This document shows positions 9,032 through 21,671 of a stretch of 64,000 bases of DNA, in pieces; position 1 is the first letter of the stretch; each line of letters opens with the position of its first letter. Under the pieces are notes generated by a model. That model saw nothing but the letters and a program-made list of their open reading frames with translations, was not told where the DNA came from and made no database searches. The stretch covers positions 2,170,001 through 2,234,000 of the forward strand of contig CP143429.1 of the NCBI GenBank assembly GCA_039636775.1. The letters are read 5' to 3'. Position numbers and translations under genes: made by a program. This DNA is from Micrococcaceae bacterium Sec5.8. GTDB taxonomy: Bacteria > Actinomycetota > Actinomycetes > Actinomycetales > Micrococcaceae.

Positions 9032-9367
9032 TCAGCGCGGCGGACCGGGCTGTTTGTCTTCTATAAAATCTACCAGCGCCCGGCGCTGGTGAATTCCCAA
9101 CCCGCGGACCCGGCGCGATGCGGCGATGCCCAATTGCTCCATGATCGCCGCCGCGCGCACCCTGCCAATGCCGGGCAGCGCCTCCAGCAGTTCCACGATC
9201 CGCATCCGGGCTATCGCGTCGTCGGTCTCGCCGGCACTGAGCAGCTCCGAGATGGTCAGCGCCCCTGACTTCAGCCGGTCTTTGGCATCGGCCCGGGTGG
9301 TCCTGGCCGCGGCCGCCTTCCCCAGGGCGTCGGCCCGCTCCTGCGGAGTGAGGGGTCGCAAACTCAT
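9032..9367 (-). CDS. mihF: Integration host factor, actinobacterial type (mIHF)
   Basis: 111 residues, ATG start with GGGAGG 6 nt upstream. It is a small basic DNA-bending protein of the mycobacterial IHF family, unrelated to HU/IHF of proteobacteria. The sequence shows a helical N-terminus rich in Ala/Arg, then the helix-two-turn-helix region ELLEALPGIGRVRAAAIMEQLGI, which contains the LPGIGxxxA DNA-binding motif, and RRVRGLGIHQRRALVDFI. It is probably an abundant nucleoid-associated protein. It is first in the run mihF-gmk-rpoZ-coaBC and separated from pyrF by a 163-nt gap holding a strong hairpin. Confidence 0.95.
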   Translation of the reverse strand: MSLRPLTPQERADALGKAAAARTTRADAKDRLKSGALTISELLSAGETDDAIARMRIVELLEALPGIGRVRAAAIMEQLGIAASRRVRGLGIHQRRALVDFIEDKQPGPPR

Positions 9368-9387
9368 TGCATGCCTCCCTGCGTTGT

Positions 9388-9415
9388 CGGACGGACCGCA
9401 CCCACGGTCCGTCCG
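9388..9415 (-). terminator. Strong hairpin between pyrF and mihF
   Basis: Perfect 11-bp stem CGGACGGACCG / CGGTCCGTCCG with a 6-nt loop, just past the end of the pyr operon and before the mihF ribosome-binding site. There is no long U tract, so it may be a weak terminator or a processing/stability hairpin. Confidence 0.55.
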
Positions 9416-9530
9416 GAGTGGCCAAGCAGCACCCCGGCGGTACCACGGACCTGTCCTGAACCTACCGTCTGGGCCCGGCAGAAATCAATGGGAAAGTTCA
9501 GCCGTGACCACGAACCACCCGGAACACCCC

Positions 9531-10401
9531 TCAGGCCCCGCGCAGCCCGTCAAGGGTGCGGCCGGCGGCGTCCCGCAGGTCCTGGACCCGGGGACCGGCG
9601 TTGAGGATGTCGCGGCTGGACGTGCCGAGCAGCTGGCCGTAGGCGCCACCGAAGGTATGCCGGAGGTCCGCCGGGGTGGCGCCCTGCGCGCCAAGGCCCG
9701 GGGCAAGGATGGGGCCCCGCACGGCGGCGAGGTCCAGGTCCAGGTCCGCCAGCGCGGAACCGACGGTCGCGCCGACGACGAGGCCCGTCGACCCCAGGTC
9801 ACCGCCGTCTTGATCAACGAAGTACCGGCGGTTCTCCACTGCAGCCGCCTGCACAATCCGTCGGGCGACGGAGTCCGCTCCCCCGACGTGCTGGACCGAA
9901 GCGCCTTCCGGATTGGACGTCAGGGCCAGGACAAAAACACCGCGCCCGGTCTGCGCGGCGAGGTCCAGCGCCGGACGCAGCGATTCGAAGCCCAGGTACG
10001 GGCTGAGCGTGACTGAATCCGCGGCCAGGGGGGACCCGTCCCGCAGCCAGGCATCGGCGTAGGCGGCCATGGTGGAGCCGATGTCACCGCGTTTGGCGTC
10101 GGCAATCGTCAGGACGGAGGCGTCCGCCGCCGCGGCGAGGGTGCGCTCCAGCACGGCGATGCCCGCGGAACCGTGACGTTCGTAGAGCGCCACCTGGGGC
10201 TTTACCGCGGCAGCGAGCGAACCCACGGCCTCCAGGACGGTCAGCGAGAAACGCTCCAGCCCTGCGGCGTCGTCGCCCAATCCCCAGCGCTGCAGCAGCG
10301 CCGGATGTGGATCTATGCCCACGCACAACGGGCCGCGGTCCGCCATGGCCCGGCCCAGCCGGGAGCCGAAGGACTCCCGGCTGGGTGCAGCAGCGACTGC
10401 C

Positions 10402-10409
<8 letters not shown>
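9531..10409 (-). CDS. pyrF: Orotidine 5'-phosphate decarboxylase, long (type 2) form
   Basis: 292 residues, ATG start overlapping the carB stop by 8 nt. It decarboxylates OMP to UMP, the last step of de novo UMP synthesis. The active-site block is [17 protein letters not shown], with the catalytic D-x-K-x2-D arrangement at about residue 105, preceded by [13 protein letters not shown]. The phosphate-binding end is [13 protein letters not shown] and [16 protein letters not shown]. The longer type 2 form is typical of actinobacteria. It is last in the operon pyrR-B-C-orf-carA-carB-pyrF. Confidence 0.97.
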
Positions 10410-13727
<3,318 letters not shown>

Positions 13728-13728
<1 letters not shown>

Positions 13729-14963
13729 TACTTGGTGTCCTCAGTCTTGGATTCGGTGGCAGTCTTGGCGCCGGTTTCGGGCTTGGAAGACGTGTCAGCC
13801 ATCAGCTGGATGAAGCGGTCAAAAAGGTAGGCGGCGTCATGCGGGCCGGAGGCCGCTTCGGGGTGGTATTGCACCGAGAAGGCGGGGATATCCAGGCACG
13901 ACAGGCCCTCGACGACGTCGTCGTTGAGGCTCACGTGGCTGACCTCGACACGGCCGAAGCGTTCCTCCGGGGCCTGGGTGGCGCCGTCCAGCGGGGCGTC
14001 GACGGCGAAGCCGTGGTTCTGGGAGGTGATTTCGACCTTGCCGGTGCGGCGGTCCATCACGGGCTGGTTGATGCCGCGGTGGCCGTAGCGCAGCTTGTAG
14101 GTGCCAAAACCGAGGGCCCGGCCCAGGATCTGGTTGCCGAAGCAGATGCCGAAGTACGGAATTTTTTCGTCCAGCACTGACCGGAGCAAGTTGACCTGGT
14201 TGTCCGCGGTGGCGGGGTCGCCGGGGCCGTTGGACATGAAGAAGCCGTCGGGGTGGACCGCCTGGACGTCGGCCAGCGTGGCGGTGGCCGGCAGCACGTG
14301 CACCCGGACGCCGCGTTCGGCGAAGCGGATCGGCGTCATGCGCTTGATCCCAAGATCAATCGCGGCGATGGTGAAGCGCGGTTCGCCGTCCCAGCCCCAG
14401 TCCTTGGGCTCCACGGTGTACGCCGCATCGACGCTGACTTCCTCAGCCAGGCGCGCGCCTTCCATCGGGGCACTCGCCAGGACAGCGTCCACGAGTTCCT
14501 TGTCGGTGGCGCGGACGGCGTCGCCGGAAAAGATCCCGGCGCGCATGGTCTTGTGCTCGCGCAGGTGCCGGGTGATGGCGCGGGTGTCCACCCCCTGGAT
14601 CCCGACAACCCCCTGCCCGGCCAGTTCGTCGTCGAGGCTGCCTTCGGAGCGCCAGTTGGACGGGCGCCGGGCTGCTTCGCGGACGATGTACCCGGCCACC
14701 CAGATGCGGCGGGACTCGGCGTCGTCGTCATTGACACCGGTGTTGCCGATGTGCGGGGCAGTCTGGACCACCAGCTGGCGGGCGTAGGAGGGGTCCGTAA
14801 TGGTTTCCTGGTAACCGGTCATGCCGGTCGCGAAAACCGCCTCGCCAAGGGCGGTTCCGGTGGCGCCGTAGCTGCTGCCCCGGAAGATCCGGCCGTCCTC
14901 GAGCACAAGGGCCGCCGGGGTGGAGGCTGCTGCCTCTGATGTCATTGCGTTGGAGTCCGTCAC
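13728..14963 (-). CDS. carA: Carbamoyl-phosphate synthase, small (glutaminase) subunit
   Basis: 411 residues from GTG at 14963; an internal ATG at codon 7 is an alternative start. It hydrolyses glutamine and channels ammonia to CarB. The N-terminal CPSase domain has [11 protein letters not shown] and [15 protein letters not shown]. The class I amidotransferase domain holds the nucleophile in [16 protein letters not shown] and the His/Glu pair in [15 protein letters not shown]. An acidic/Lys tail of about 25 residues follows. It overlaps carB (TAATG) and begins 5 nt after the preceding membrane-protein gene, so it is tightly embedded in the pyr operon. Confidence 0.98.
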
Positions 14964-14968
14964 GTAAG

Positions 14969-15487
14969 TTACTTTCCACTTTCGGCATTGGCCTGGGGGG
15001 CCGCGGGGATCAAATTTTGCAGGGTGGTGAGGAGGGGGGTGTTATCGCTGGCGTGGCGGGTGCGGAAGCCGGAATCGAATTCGCGGGTGCCCAGCACCCA
15101 GCTGATCACCAGCAGCCCGTCCTTCTCGACGAATTTGCCGGCCATGCCGCTTTCCCGCCGCACCCCCGTGAGGCGGGCGGCCGGAATGAAAACCGGTCCG
15201 GCGCCGGAACGGTCGAACAGCACGCCCTGGGGATAGATGCTGAGTTCGGCGTTGGTGCGCAACCCCAGGTTGTGGACCGCGATGCGGTCCAGCCAGTCAC
15301 CGGCGGTGGTGGTGGCGACGTACTGGCCGTCGGCGACTGCCAGCGCCGCGCCCAGTTCCGCCGGAACCTCCGGGAGCGGGTCGACGTCGGCCTGCCGGCG
15401 CAAGCGGTTCCGCCAGCCGAACCAGATCAGCAACAACGCGGCGCCGACAAGGACCAGGACCAGGAGCAGGGAGAGTTCCTTGACCAT
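14969..15487 (-). CDS. Small membrane-anchored protein of the pyr operon (PH-like, unknown function)
   Basis: 172 residues if it starts at ATG 15487, which overlaps the pyrC stop as TGATG; a longer frame upstream runs inside pyrC and is unlikely. One N-terminal transmembrane helix ([21 protein letters not shown]) is followed by basic residues NRLRRQ, then a cytosolic beta-rich domain of about 120 residues ([40 protein letters not shown]). The position between pyrC and carA, with 5 nt to carA, is typical of actinobacterial pyr operons, which suggests a conserved but uncharacterised role. A pleckstrin-homology-like fold is my best guess; no enzymatic motif is visible. Confidence 0.75.
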   Translation of the reverse strand: MVKELSLLLVLVLVGAALLLIWFGWRNRLRRQADVDPLPEVPAELGAALAVADGQYVATTTAGDWLDRIAVHNLGLRTNAELSIYPQGVLFDRSGAGPVFIPAARLTGVRRESGMAGKFVEKDGLLVISWVLGTREFDSGFRTRHASDNTPLLTTLQNLIPAAPQANAESGK

Positions 15488-16863
15488 CAGTGGGACCCCG
15501 CCGTTGCGGCGCCGGGCAGGTCTGTGGCCTCCGGGAGCCACCGGTAGGGGGTGTTAAGTGCACCGTTGAGAACGGTCGGGTGGCCCCTGAAGAACGTCGC
15601 CACCACCTTGCCGGGAAGTTCCCGGCCGGCAAACGGTGAGTTACGGCCCATGGTTGCCATCTTAGAAGGGTCCACGGTCCAGCGCGCAGCCGGGTCCACG
15701 AGTATGACGTTGGCGGGTTCGCCGGGAGTCAGCGGGCGGCCTTGGTCGGTGAGCCTGCCAATCGCGGCCGGCGCGGCGGAGGTTACCCGGGCGAAGTCGG
15801 CCCAGCCCATCAGACCGGTTTCAATCATGGTGTGCTGCACCACGGACAGCGCGGTTTCGAGTCCGGTCATGCCCATCGCGGCCTGCGCCCATTCGCATTC
15901 CTTGTGCTCGCTGGGGTGCGGGGCGTGGTCGGTGCCGACGACGTCGATGGTGCCGTCCGCCAGCGCTGCCCGCAGGGCCTGGACATCGGCCTCGGTGCGC
16001 AGCGGCGGGTTGACCTTGTAGACCGGGTCGTAGCTGCGGGCGAGCTCGTCCGTGAGCCAGAGGTGGTGCGGCGTGACCTCGGCGGTGACGTTGACACCCC
16101 GGGATTTCGCCCAGCGGATGATCTCCACGGACCCGGCGGTGGAGACGTGGCAGACGTGGAGGCGGGAGTCGACGTGCTGGGCGAGCAGCACGTCCCGGGC
16201 AATGATGCTTTCCTCGGCGACGGCGGGCCAGCCGGTGAGGCCGAGGACGGCGGAGACCACGCCTTCGTTCATCTGCGCGCCGGCGGTCAGCCGCGGTTCC
16301 TGCGCGTGCTGGGCAACGACGCCGTCGAACGCCTTGACGTATTCGAGGGCGCGGCGCATCAGGACGGGGTCGCTGACGCAGACGCCGTCGTCGGAGAAGA
16401 CCCGGACCCGGGCGCGGGAGTCCGCCATCGCGCCGAGTTCGGCGAGCTGCTCCCCCGCGAGGCCCACAGTGACGGCACCCACCGGGCGGACGTCCACCCA
16501 GCCGGCGGCGCGGCCCAGCGTGAGGACCTGCTCGACGACGCCGGCGGTGTCCGCGACCGGGGTGCTGTTGGCCATCGCGTGCACTGCTGTGTAGCCGCCC
16601 AGGGCCGCGGCACGGGTGCCGGTCTCCACCGTTTCGGCGTCCTCGCGGCCGGGTTCGCGCAGGTGGGTGTGGATGTCCACCATGCCGGGCAGGGCCACCA
16701 GTCCGGCCGCCTCAAGGACTGTGGCATTGCCGGCGTCGAGGTTCCGGCCCCGTTCGGTGATGATCCCGTCGCGGATCAGGAGATCTTCGGGGGCTCCGCC
16801 GAGGATGGCGGCGCCGCGGATCAGATAGGCGCCGGCGGTTGCGTCCTGGTGCTGTGGTGCCAT
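15487..16863 (-). CDS. pyrC: Dihydroorotase
   Basis: 458 residues, ATG start overlapping the pyrB stop (TAATG). It cyclises N-carbamoyl-aspartate to dihydroorotate. It is a class I amidohydrolase: the metal-binding HxH is in VDIHTHLREPGREDAET near residue 60, later His ligands are in LHVCHVSTAGSVE and EVTPHHLWLTDE, and the Asp ligand is in VVGTDHAPHPSEHKECEW. It is longer than the E. coli enzyme, as expected for the Gram-positive type. It is the third gene of the operon. Confidence 0.97.
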   Translation of the reverse strand: MAPQHQDATAGAYLIRGAAILGGAPEDLLIRDGIITERGRNLDAGNATVLEAAGLVALPGMVDIHTHLREPGREDAETVETGTRAAALGGYTAVHAMANSTPVADTAGVVEQVLTLGRAAGWVDVRPVGAVTVGLAGEQLAELGAMADSRARVRVFSDDGVCVSDPVLMRRALEYVKAFDGVVAQHAQEPRLTAGAQMNEGVVSAVLGLTGWPAVAEESIIARDVLLAQHVDSRLHVCHVSTAGSVEIIRWAKSRGVNVTAEVTPHHLWLTDELARSYDPVYKVNPPLRTEADVQALRAALADGTIDVVGTDHAPHPSEHKECEWAQAAMGMTGLETALSVVQHTMIETGLMGWADFARVTSAAPAAIGRLTDQGRPLTPGEPANVILVDPAARWTVDPSKMATMGRNSPFAGRELPGKVVATFFRGHPTVLNGALNTPYRWLPEATDLPGAATAGSH

Positions 16864-17897
16864 TAGTGGCTCTCCTTGGTGGCGTGGGCGGAGGTGTGCT
16901 CTGCGGAGGGGGCATGGGAGGTCGAAGCCGCTTCGCGGGTGTCGCCGGAGAGCAGCAGGTACAGGGCCGCCATCCGGATGGACACACCGTTGCGGACCTG
17001 CGCGAGGACCGTGGAGCGGGGCGAGTCGGCCGCGTTGGAGGAAATTTCCAGGCCGCGGTTCATCGGCCCGGGGTGCAGGATAATGGTGTCCTTCAGGCCC
17101 AGGCTGTCCAGCGCGCGGAGCCGGTTGTCATCGAAGCCCCAGCGGCGGGAGTACTCGCGGGTGGTGGGGAAGTACGAGGCGTTCATCCGTTCGCCCTGGA
17201 CGCGGAGCATCATCATCGCATCGACGCCGCGGGCGAGGGTCAGGTCGAGGTCGTAGCTGACGGTGCACGGCCACTGTTCAACGCCGATCGGCAGCAGCGT
17301 CGGCGGGGCGACCAGGGTGACCTCGGCGCCGAGGGTGCGCAGCAGCCACACGTTGGAGCGCGCCACCCGGGAGTGCAGCACATCACCGGCGATCGCGACC
17401 CGCATGCCTGTAAGGTCTGCCCCGGCCGAGGGGATGCCTGACAGCCTGGACCAGTGCCGGCGCATGGTGAAGGCGTCCAGCAGTGCCTGGGTGGGGTGTT
17501 CGTGGGTGCCGTCGCCGGCGTTGATGACGGCGGCGTCGATCCAGTCCGTCGCCGCGAGCCGGTGCGGGGCGCCGGAGGCCCAGTGCCGGATGACGACGGC
17601 GTCCGCCCCCATCGCGGACAGCGTCTGGGCGGTGTCCTTGAGGGACTCGCCCTTGGAGACGGAGGATCCCTTCGCAGCGAAGTTGATGACGTCGGCGGAC
17701 AGCCGCTTCGCGGCGGCTTCAAAGGAAATGCGGGTGCGCGTGGAGTCCTCGAAAAAGAGGTTGACGACGGTCCGGCCGCGCAGGGTGGGAAGTTTCTTAA
17801 CCTCACGCTCGCCCACGGCCGCCATTTCCTCGGCGGTGTCGAGGATGCGGATGGCGTTGGACCGGCTCAGGTCTTCGGTGGAGAGCAGGTGCCTCAC
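16863..17897 (-). CDS. pyrB: Aspartate carbamoyltransferase catalytic subunit
   Basis: 344 residues, GTG start overlapping the pyrR stop by 4 nt (GTGA). It condenses carbamoyl phosphate with aspartate. The carbamoyl-phosphate signature is [19 protein letters not shown] near residue 52, and [12 protein letters not shown] near residue 136 completes the site. After the usual end (AALYLLLSG) there is an extra Ser/His/Ala-rich tail of about 25 residues with no recognisable motif. No pyrI regulatory subunit is present, consistent with control at the operon level by PyrR. Confidence 0.98.
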   Translation of the reverse strand: MRHLLSTEDLSRSNAIRILDTAEEMAAVGEREVKKLPTLRGRTVVNLFFEDSTRTRISFEAAAKRLSADVINFAAKGSSVSKGESLKDTAQTLSAMGADAVVIRHWASGAPHRLAATDWIDAAVINAGDGTHEHPTQALLDAFTMRRHWSRLSGIPSAGADLTGMRVAIAGDVLHSRVARSNVWLLRTLGAEVTLVAPPTLLPIGVEQWPCTVSYDLDLTLARGVDAMMMLRVQGERMNASYFPTTREYSRRWGFDDNRLRALDSLGLKDTIILHPGPMNRGLEISSNAADSPRSTVLAQVRNGVSIRMAALYLLLSGDTREAASTSHAPSAEHTSAHATKESH

Positions 17898-18493
17898 GCG
17901 GTGGCCTCGATGACCACTTCGTTGACGGGGGCGCCGTCGATCACGTCGGTCTCGGCCAGCCGGACCCGGACTTTCTCGGCGGAGGAGGTGGGGAGGTTCT
18001 TTCCGACGTGGTCGGCGCGGATAGGCAGTTCGCGGTGGCCGCGGTCGATCAGCACTGCCAGCCGGACGATCCGCGGACGGCCGAGGTCGATGATGGCATC
18101 GAGGGCGGCCCGGATGGTGCGGCCGGAATACAGGACGTCGTCGATCAGCACCACCACCTTGTTATCGATGCCCGTGCGGGGCAGAAGGGTGGGGTACGGC
18201 GGCCGCGTCGCCTGGTGGGAAAGGTCGTCGCGGAACATGGTCACATCCAGCTGACCGACGATCGCGGCGGGATCCACGGCGGGGTCGGCGGCGGCAATCT
18301 TGGCTGCGAGCCGGACGGCGAGGGGGTACCCGCGCCGCGGAATACCCAGCAGGACCAGGTCCCGGGAGCCCTTGTTGGACTCGAGAATTTCATGGGCGAT
18401 ACGAGTGAGTGCACGGTCGATGTCCGCCTGGTTCAGTACTACACGGGTGAGTACAACCTTGGCCGGAACCGGTGCTTCTGGAGCAGAAGTCAA
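17894..18493 (-). CDS. pyrR: PyrR, bifunctional pyr operon regulator / uracil phosphoribosyltransferase
   Basis: Start chosen at TTG 18493 because AAAGGGGAG lies 7 nt upstream, giving 199 residues; the GTG at 18520 lies within the predicted PyrR-binding loop and has no ribosome-binding site. PyrR binds pyr leader RNA in a UMP/UTP-dependent way and has uracil phosphoribosyltransferase activity. The PRPP-binding signature is [22 protein letters not shown], with [18 protein letters not shown] upstream and the C-terminal VNEVVIEA. It is first gene of the operon, overlaps pyrB by 4 nt, and probably regulates its own message. Confidence 0.95.
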   Translation of the reverse strand: MTSAPEAPVPAKVVLTRVVLNQADIDRALTRIAHEILESNKGSRDLVLLGIPRRGYPLAVRLAAKIAAADPAVDPAAIVGQLDVTMFRDDLSHQATRPPYPTLLPRTGIDNKVVVLIDDVLYSGRTIRAALDAIIDLGRPRIVRLAVLIDRGHRELPIRADHVGKNLPTSSAEKVRVRLAETDVIDGAPVNEVVIEATA

Positions 18494-18514
18494 CGCTCGT
18501 CTCCCCTTTCCCCG

Positions 18515-18524
18515 CCTCACGGGA
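18515..18524 (-). promoter_or_regulatory. PyrR-binding loop in the pyr leader
   Basis: Read on the minus strand the bases are TCCCGTGAGG, an exact match to the UCCNGNGAGG core of the PyrR-binding loop described in Bacillus. Flanking bases extend the stem (CCG on one side, CGG on the other), and the U-G and C-G pairs expected at the top of the stem are possible. The ribosome-binding site AAAGGGGAG (18501-18509) follows directly, so PyrR binding could block translation, as proposed for mycobacterial pyr leaders. Confidence 0.7.
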
Positions 18525-18554
18525 CGGAATTAAAAAAGGATTGTTTGCGGTCCC

Positions 18555-18560
18555 AAAATA
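18555..18560 (-). promoter_or_regulatory. Candidate -10 element of the pyr operon
   Basis: TATTTT preceded by TGG on the minus strand. It would start a leader of roughly 50 nt that contains the PyrR loop and ribosome-binding site. No convincing -35 was found, so the call is tentative. Confidence 0.35.
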
Positions 18561-18628
18561 CCACAGCGACACCTGCGGCCCTGCCCGCCGGCATGCGTTT
18601 AGCCTCACGGGGACATAGGCTCAAACCC

Positions 18629-19909
18629 ATGACCACGAATGAGCCGCGGCCCGGGCAGAACCACCCCGGATACTCCCCCGGCGGCCGGCGGCCGCTGCCC
18701 CAGCAGGCGAACCCGACGTGGCTGGGTCACGTCCAGCCGGAGGACTACCGGCAGGCTCCGGCCCCCGACGGTGGTCCGTTCCAACCGATGCGCCCCTCCG
18801 CCGTGACGCCGGCCCTTCCGCCGGTCCAGCGCCGGGGCGGGTCCGCCGGCGTCGTGGGGCTTGTGGTGGGCGGCGGCTTCCTCGCGTTTATTAGCCTGTT
18901 CCTGGTGCTGCCCTTCCTGCTGGGCAGCACCGGCGGGTCCGGCTTTGTTATCGGCTTTGTCGCTTCGCTGGTTCCGCTGGCCACCGTGCTGCTGACAGTG
19001 CGCTTCATTGACCGGTGGGAGCCTGAGCCCAAGCCCCTGCTGCTGTTCGCCTTTGTCTGGGGAGCGGTGGTGTCCATCGCCGTGACGATCCTGCTTCAAC
19101 CCTACTTCTCGCTGATCGCCGGTCCCGCGTCGGGGCTGGACTCCACGACGTTTGCCGTGACAGTCCAGGCGCCGGTGGTGGAGGAGTTCGCCAAGTCACT
19201 GGGCCTGCTGCTGCTCTTGCTCTTCGCCCGGAAACACTTCGACGGGCCGGTGGACGGGGTGGTGTTTGCCTTCACGATCGCGGCCGGTTTTGCGTTCACC
19301 GAGAACATCCTCTACTTTGGCCGGGCGATCGCTGTGTCCAGCGACCCCGGGGCGGACCTCGCGGTGGTGTTCTTCCTGCGCGGGGTCATGTCCCCCTTCG
19401 CGCACGCTCTTTTCACGGGTACCACCGGACTCATCCTGGGCTTCGCCGCGCGCCGCGGGAGCACCGGCCTGATGCTTCTCGCGTTCGTCGTCGGCCTCGT
19501 TCCCGCGATGTTGCTGCACAGCGGCTGGAACAGCATGGGCCGGAACTTCCTGGCACAGTACTTGTTGGTCCAGGTCCCCATCTTCCTGCTGGCGGTGGTG
19601 CTTATTGTGCTGCTGCGGGTGGCGGAGCAGCGGCTGACCCGCCAGCGGCTTAAGGAGTACGCGGCGGCGGGCTGGTTCACCGCCGCGGAGGTGGACATGC
19701 TGGCCACCGCCGGCGGCCGGCGGGCGGGCCTGCGCTGGGCCAGGTCCATCGGCCGCGGCCCACAGATGAAAGCCCTGCTCCGCGCCGCCACCGACCTCGC
19801 CTTCACGCGTCAGCGGATCCTCAGCGGCCGCGACGTCCCGGCGCATCAGCTCGACGAGCAGCACCAGCTCGCCGGGATCAGCGGACTCCGGGCCGCCGTC
19901 CTCGGCTGA
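18629..19909 (+). CDS. PrsW-family intramembrane metalloprotease
   Basis: 426 residues from ATG 18629. A cytosolic Pro/Gln-rich N-terminus of about 75 residues is followed by eight or so hydrophobic segments. The PrsW/CAAX-protease-like motifs are present: VVEEFAKSLG (EExxK), AGFAFTENILYFGRA (FxxxEN) and SPFAHALFTGTTG (HxxxT), which together bind the catalytic zinc. A basic cytosolic C-terminus of about 100 residues ends the protein. In Bacillus PrsW cleaves an anti-sigma factor; no anti-sigma gene is adjacent here, so the substrate is unknown. It is transcribed divergently from pyrR and convergently with nusB. Confidence 0.88.
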   Translation: MTTNEPRPGQNHPGYSPGGRRPLPQQANPTWLGHVQPEDYRQAPAPDGGPFQPMRPSAVTPALPPVQRRGGSAGVVGLVVGGGFLAFISLFLVLPFLLGSTGGSGFVIGFVASLVPLATVLLTVRFIDRWEPEPKPLLLFAFVWGAVVSIAVTILLQPYFSLIAGPASGLDSTTFAVTVQAPVVEEFAKSLGLLLLLLFARKHFDGPVDGVVFAFTIAAGFAFTENILYFGRAIAVSSDPGADLAVVFFLRGVMSPFAHALFTGTTGLILGFAARRGSTGLMLLAFVVGLVPAMLLHSGWNSMGRNFLAQYLLVQVPIFLLAVVLIVLLRVAEQRLTRQRLKEYAAAGWFTAAEVDMLATAGGRRAGLRWARSIGRGPQMKALLRAATDLAFTRQRILSGRDVPAHQLDEQHQLAGISGLRAAVLG

Positions 19910-19950
19910 TCCCGGCGGATGGAGCCTGCAACACAGGTTCCCTGCGAACG

Positions 19951-19987
19951 CAAGAACCCCGCCCAGGGCACCTGGGCGGGGTTCTTG
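19951..19987. terminator. Bidirectional intrinsic terminator between prsW-like gene and nusB
   Basis: Perfect 17-bp stem CAAGAACCCCGCCCAGG / CCTGGGCGGGGTTCTTG with a 3-nt loop. The A/T-containing outer stem gives a short U run on either strand. It lies between convergent genes and can serve both. Confidence 0.92.
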
Positions 19988-20001
19988 TGGAGCGTGCCGG
20001 G

Positions 20002-20412
20002 TCAGGCGAGCAGCGAGGGTTTCAGCTGCTGGAGCCGGCCCAACAGTCCGTTGATGAACTGCGGGGACTCGTCTGTGGAGAGGGTCTTGGCCAGCGCCAC
20101 GGCCTCGCTGACAGCAACGCCGTCGGGGACGTCGTCGTTGTAGAGCAACTCCCAGGTGCCGATGCGCAGGATGATGCGGTCCACCGACGGCATCCGCTCC
20201 AGTGTCCAGCCCTGCGAGTAGGTTTCGAGGAATTCATCGATGGCCACCTGGTGGGAGAGAACTCCTTCGACGATGTCGAGGGTGTAGGGATTAATGATTT
20301 GGTCGGTCACCTCCCGGCGGGACTTCAGTACATCGAACGCCGACACTGAGCGCTGCTCCGCTTCGAAGAGAACATCCAGGGCCCGGTTGCGGGCTTTACC
20401 GCGTGCACTCAC
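20002..20412 (-). CDS. nusB: Transcription antitermination factor NusB
   Basis: 136 residues, GTG start overlapping the efp stop by one base. NusB binds boxA RNA with S10 (NusE) and promotes rRNA antitermination. The all-helical fold is visible: RGKARNRALDVLFEAEQR at the N-terminus with the Arg-rich RNA-binding face, then LERMPSVDRIILRIGTWELLY and VAVSEAVALAKTLSTDESPQFINGLLGRL, which are the best conserved blocks. The efp-nusB pair is conserved in actinobacteria. It ends at a strong terminator shared with the opposing protease gene. Confidence 0.96.
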   Translation of the reverse strand: MSARGKARNRALDVLFEAEQRSVSAFDVLKSRREVTDQIINPYTLDIVEGVLSHQVAIDEFLETYSQGWTLERMPSVDRIILRIGTWELLYNDDVPDGVAVSEAVALAKTLSTDESPQFINGLLGRLQQLKPSLLA

Positions 20413-20975
20413 TAGTCGTTGACCCTGCCAAGGTAGCTGCCGTCACGGGTATCCACCTTGACCTTGGTGTTGTTCTCGACGAACAGCGGCACCTGGATTT
20501 CGTAACCGGTTTCGAGCGTGGCGGGCTTGGTGCCGGCGGAGGAGCGGTCACCCTGCAGACCCGGCTCGGTGTAGGTGATTTCGAGGACGACGCTCGGGGG
20601 CAGTTCGATGTAGAGCGGGTTGCCCTCGTGGATGGCGATGTTGACCATCTGGTTTTCGAGCATGAAGTTGGTAGCGTCACCGACGGTGGCACCGGACACG
20701 GTGAGCTGGTCGAAGTCGGACGTGTCCATGAAGACGAAGTCGGCGCCGTCCTGGTACAGGTACTGGTAGTCACGGCGGTCCACCGTGGCGGTCTCGATCT
20801 TAAGTCCGGCGTTGAAGGTCTTGTCGACGACCTTGCCGGACATCACGTTGCGCATCTTGGTGCGCACGAACGCTCCACCCTTGCCGGGCTTGACGTGCTG
20901 GAACTCAATGATGTTCCAAAGCTGGCCTTCCAGCTTCAGGACGGTTCCGTTCTTGATGTCGTTAGTGGTTGCCAC
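20412..20975 (-). CDS. efp: Elongation factor P
   Basis: 187 residues, GTG start with AGAGGG upstream. EF-P relieves ribosome stalling at polyproline. Three beta-barrel domains are evident: an N-terminal KOW-like domain ([42 protein letters not shown]) whose exposed PGKGGAF loop carries Lys at the modifiable tip, a middle OB domain, and a C-terminal OB domain ending in [17 protein letters not shown]. No EF-P modification enzyme (epmA or earP) is in the window. It is followed directly by nusB. Confidence 0.97.
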   Translation of the reverse strand: MATTNDIKNGTVLKLEGQLWNIIEFQHVKPGKGGAFVRTKMRNVMSGKVVDKTFNAGLKIETATVDRRDYQYLYQDGADFVFMDTSDFDQLTVSGATVGDATNFMLENQMVNIAIHEGNPLYIELPPSVVLEITYTEPGLQGDRSSAGTKPATLETGYEIQVPLFVENNTKVKVDTRDGSYLGRVND

Positions 20976-21153
20976 AATTCCCTCTTAATTTCTAGGTTGA
21001 CTGGTTCTAGCCACCAGCCGCTTATGCCAGGCAGGCATGCCGTCGGGCCCGCCAGCGCGTGTTTATCAAAAATCCAAGAACCATTCTACCGGTTTTGGCG
21101 TTCCGCTGCCGGACGGGCCCCAACGCACCGGGCCGGGGCCCGGCCGGATCGTT

Positions 21154-21671
21154 TCAGGCGTCGCGCTCCAGGACGTCGCGCGCCCGCTGCAGCGCCACCG
21201 TGGCGGCGTAAATCAGAGCCGCGTCGGCTGAACCGGCCACGCGGAGGTCCAGGGCTTTTGTGAAATTTTCGACGGCGGCGCCCGGGTTGCCGCTGGCGAA
21301 ATAGGACTGGCCGAGGTGCAGGCGGATGACGGCCTCGTCCGGTGTCCCGCGTGTTTCTGCCAGCAGTTGGCGGAACAGCTCAACGGCCCGGTCGAGCCGG
21401 TGGGAGACCCGCAGGACGTCGGCTTCGAAGATGCGCAGGCGCAGGGAAGAGGGATCGCTGTAGCGGGCTTCGGCGAGCAGCTCGGCGGCTTCAGCGGGAT
21501 GGCCTTCGACGAGGCGGACAAGGATCAGGTCACCGGGGTCGGTCGAGGCTGCCAGCGCGGTGGCGACAGCGTCCGCGTTGACGATCTGCGGCACGAGGCT
21601 CTCCGGATTGATCTTGATGCCGGGATATCCGGCGTCCGGCCAATCATTGGTGCCGCCTGGGACCGGGGCCA

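Noticed and set aside
21128-21150. GC-rich hairpin between the TPR gene and efp
   Set aside because: Short and without a U tract; could be chance in this base composition, so not listed as a terminator.
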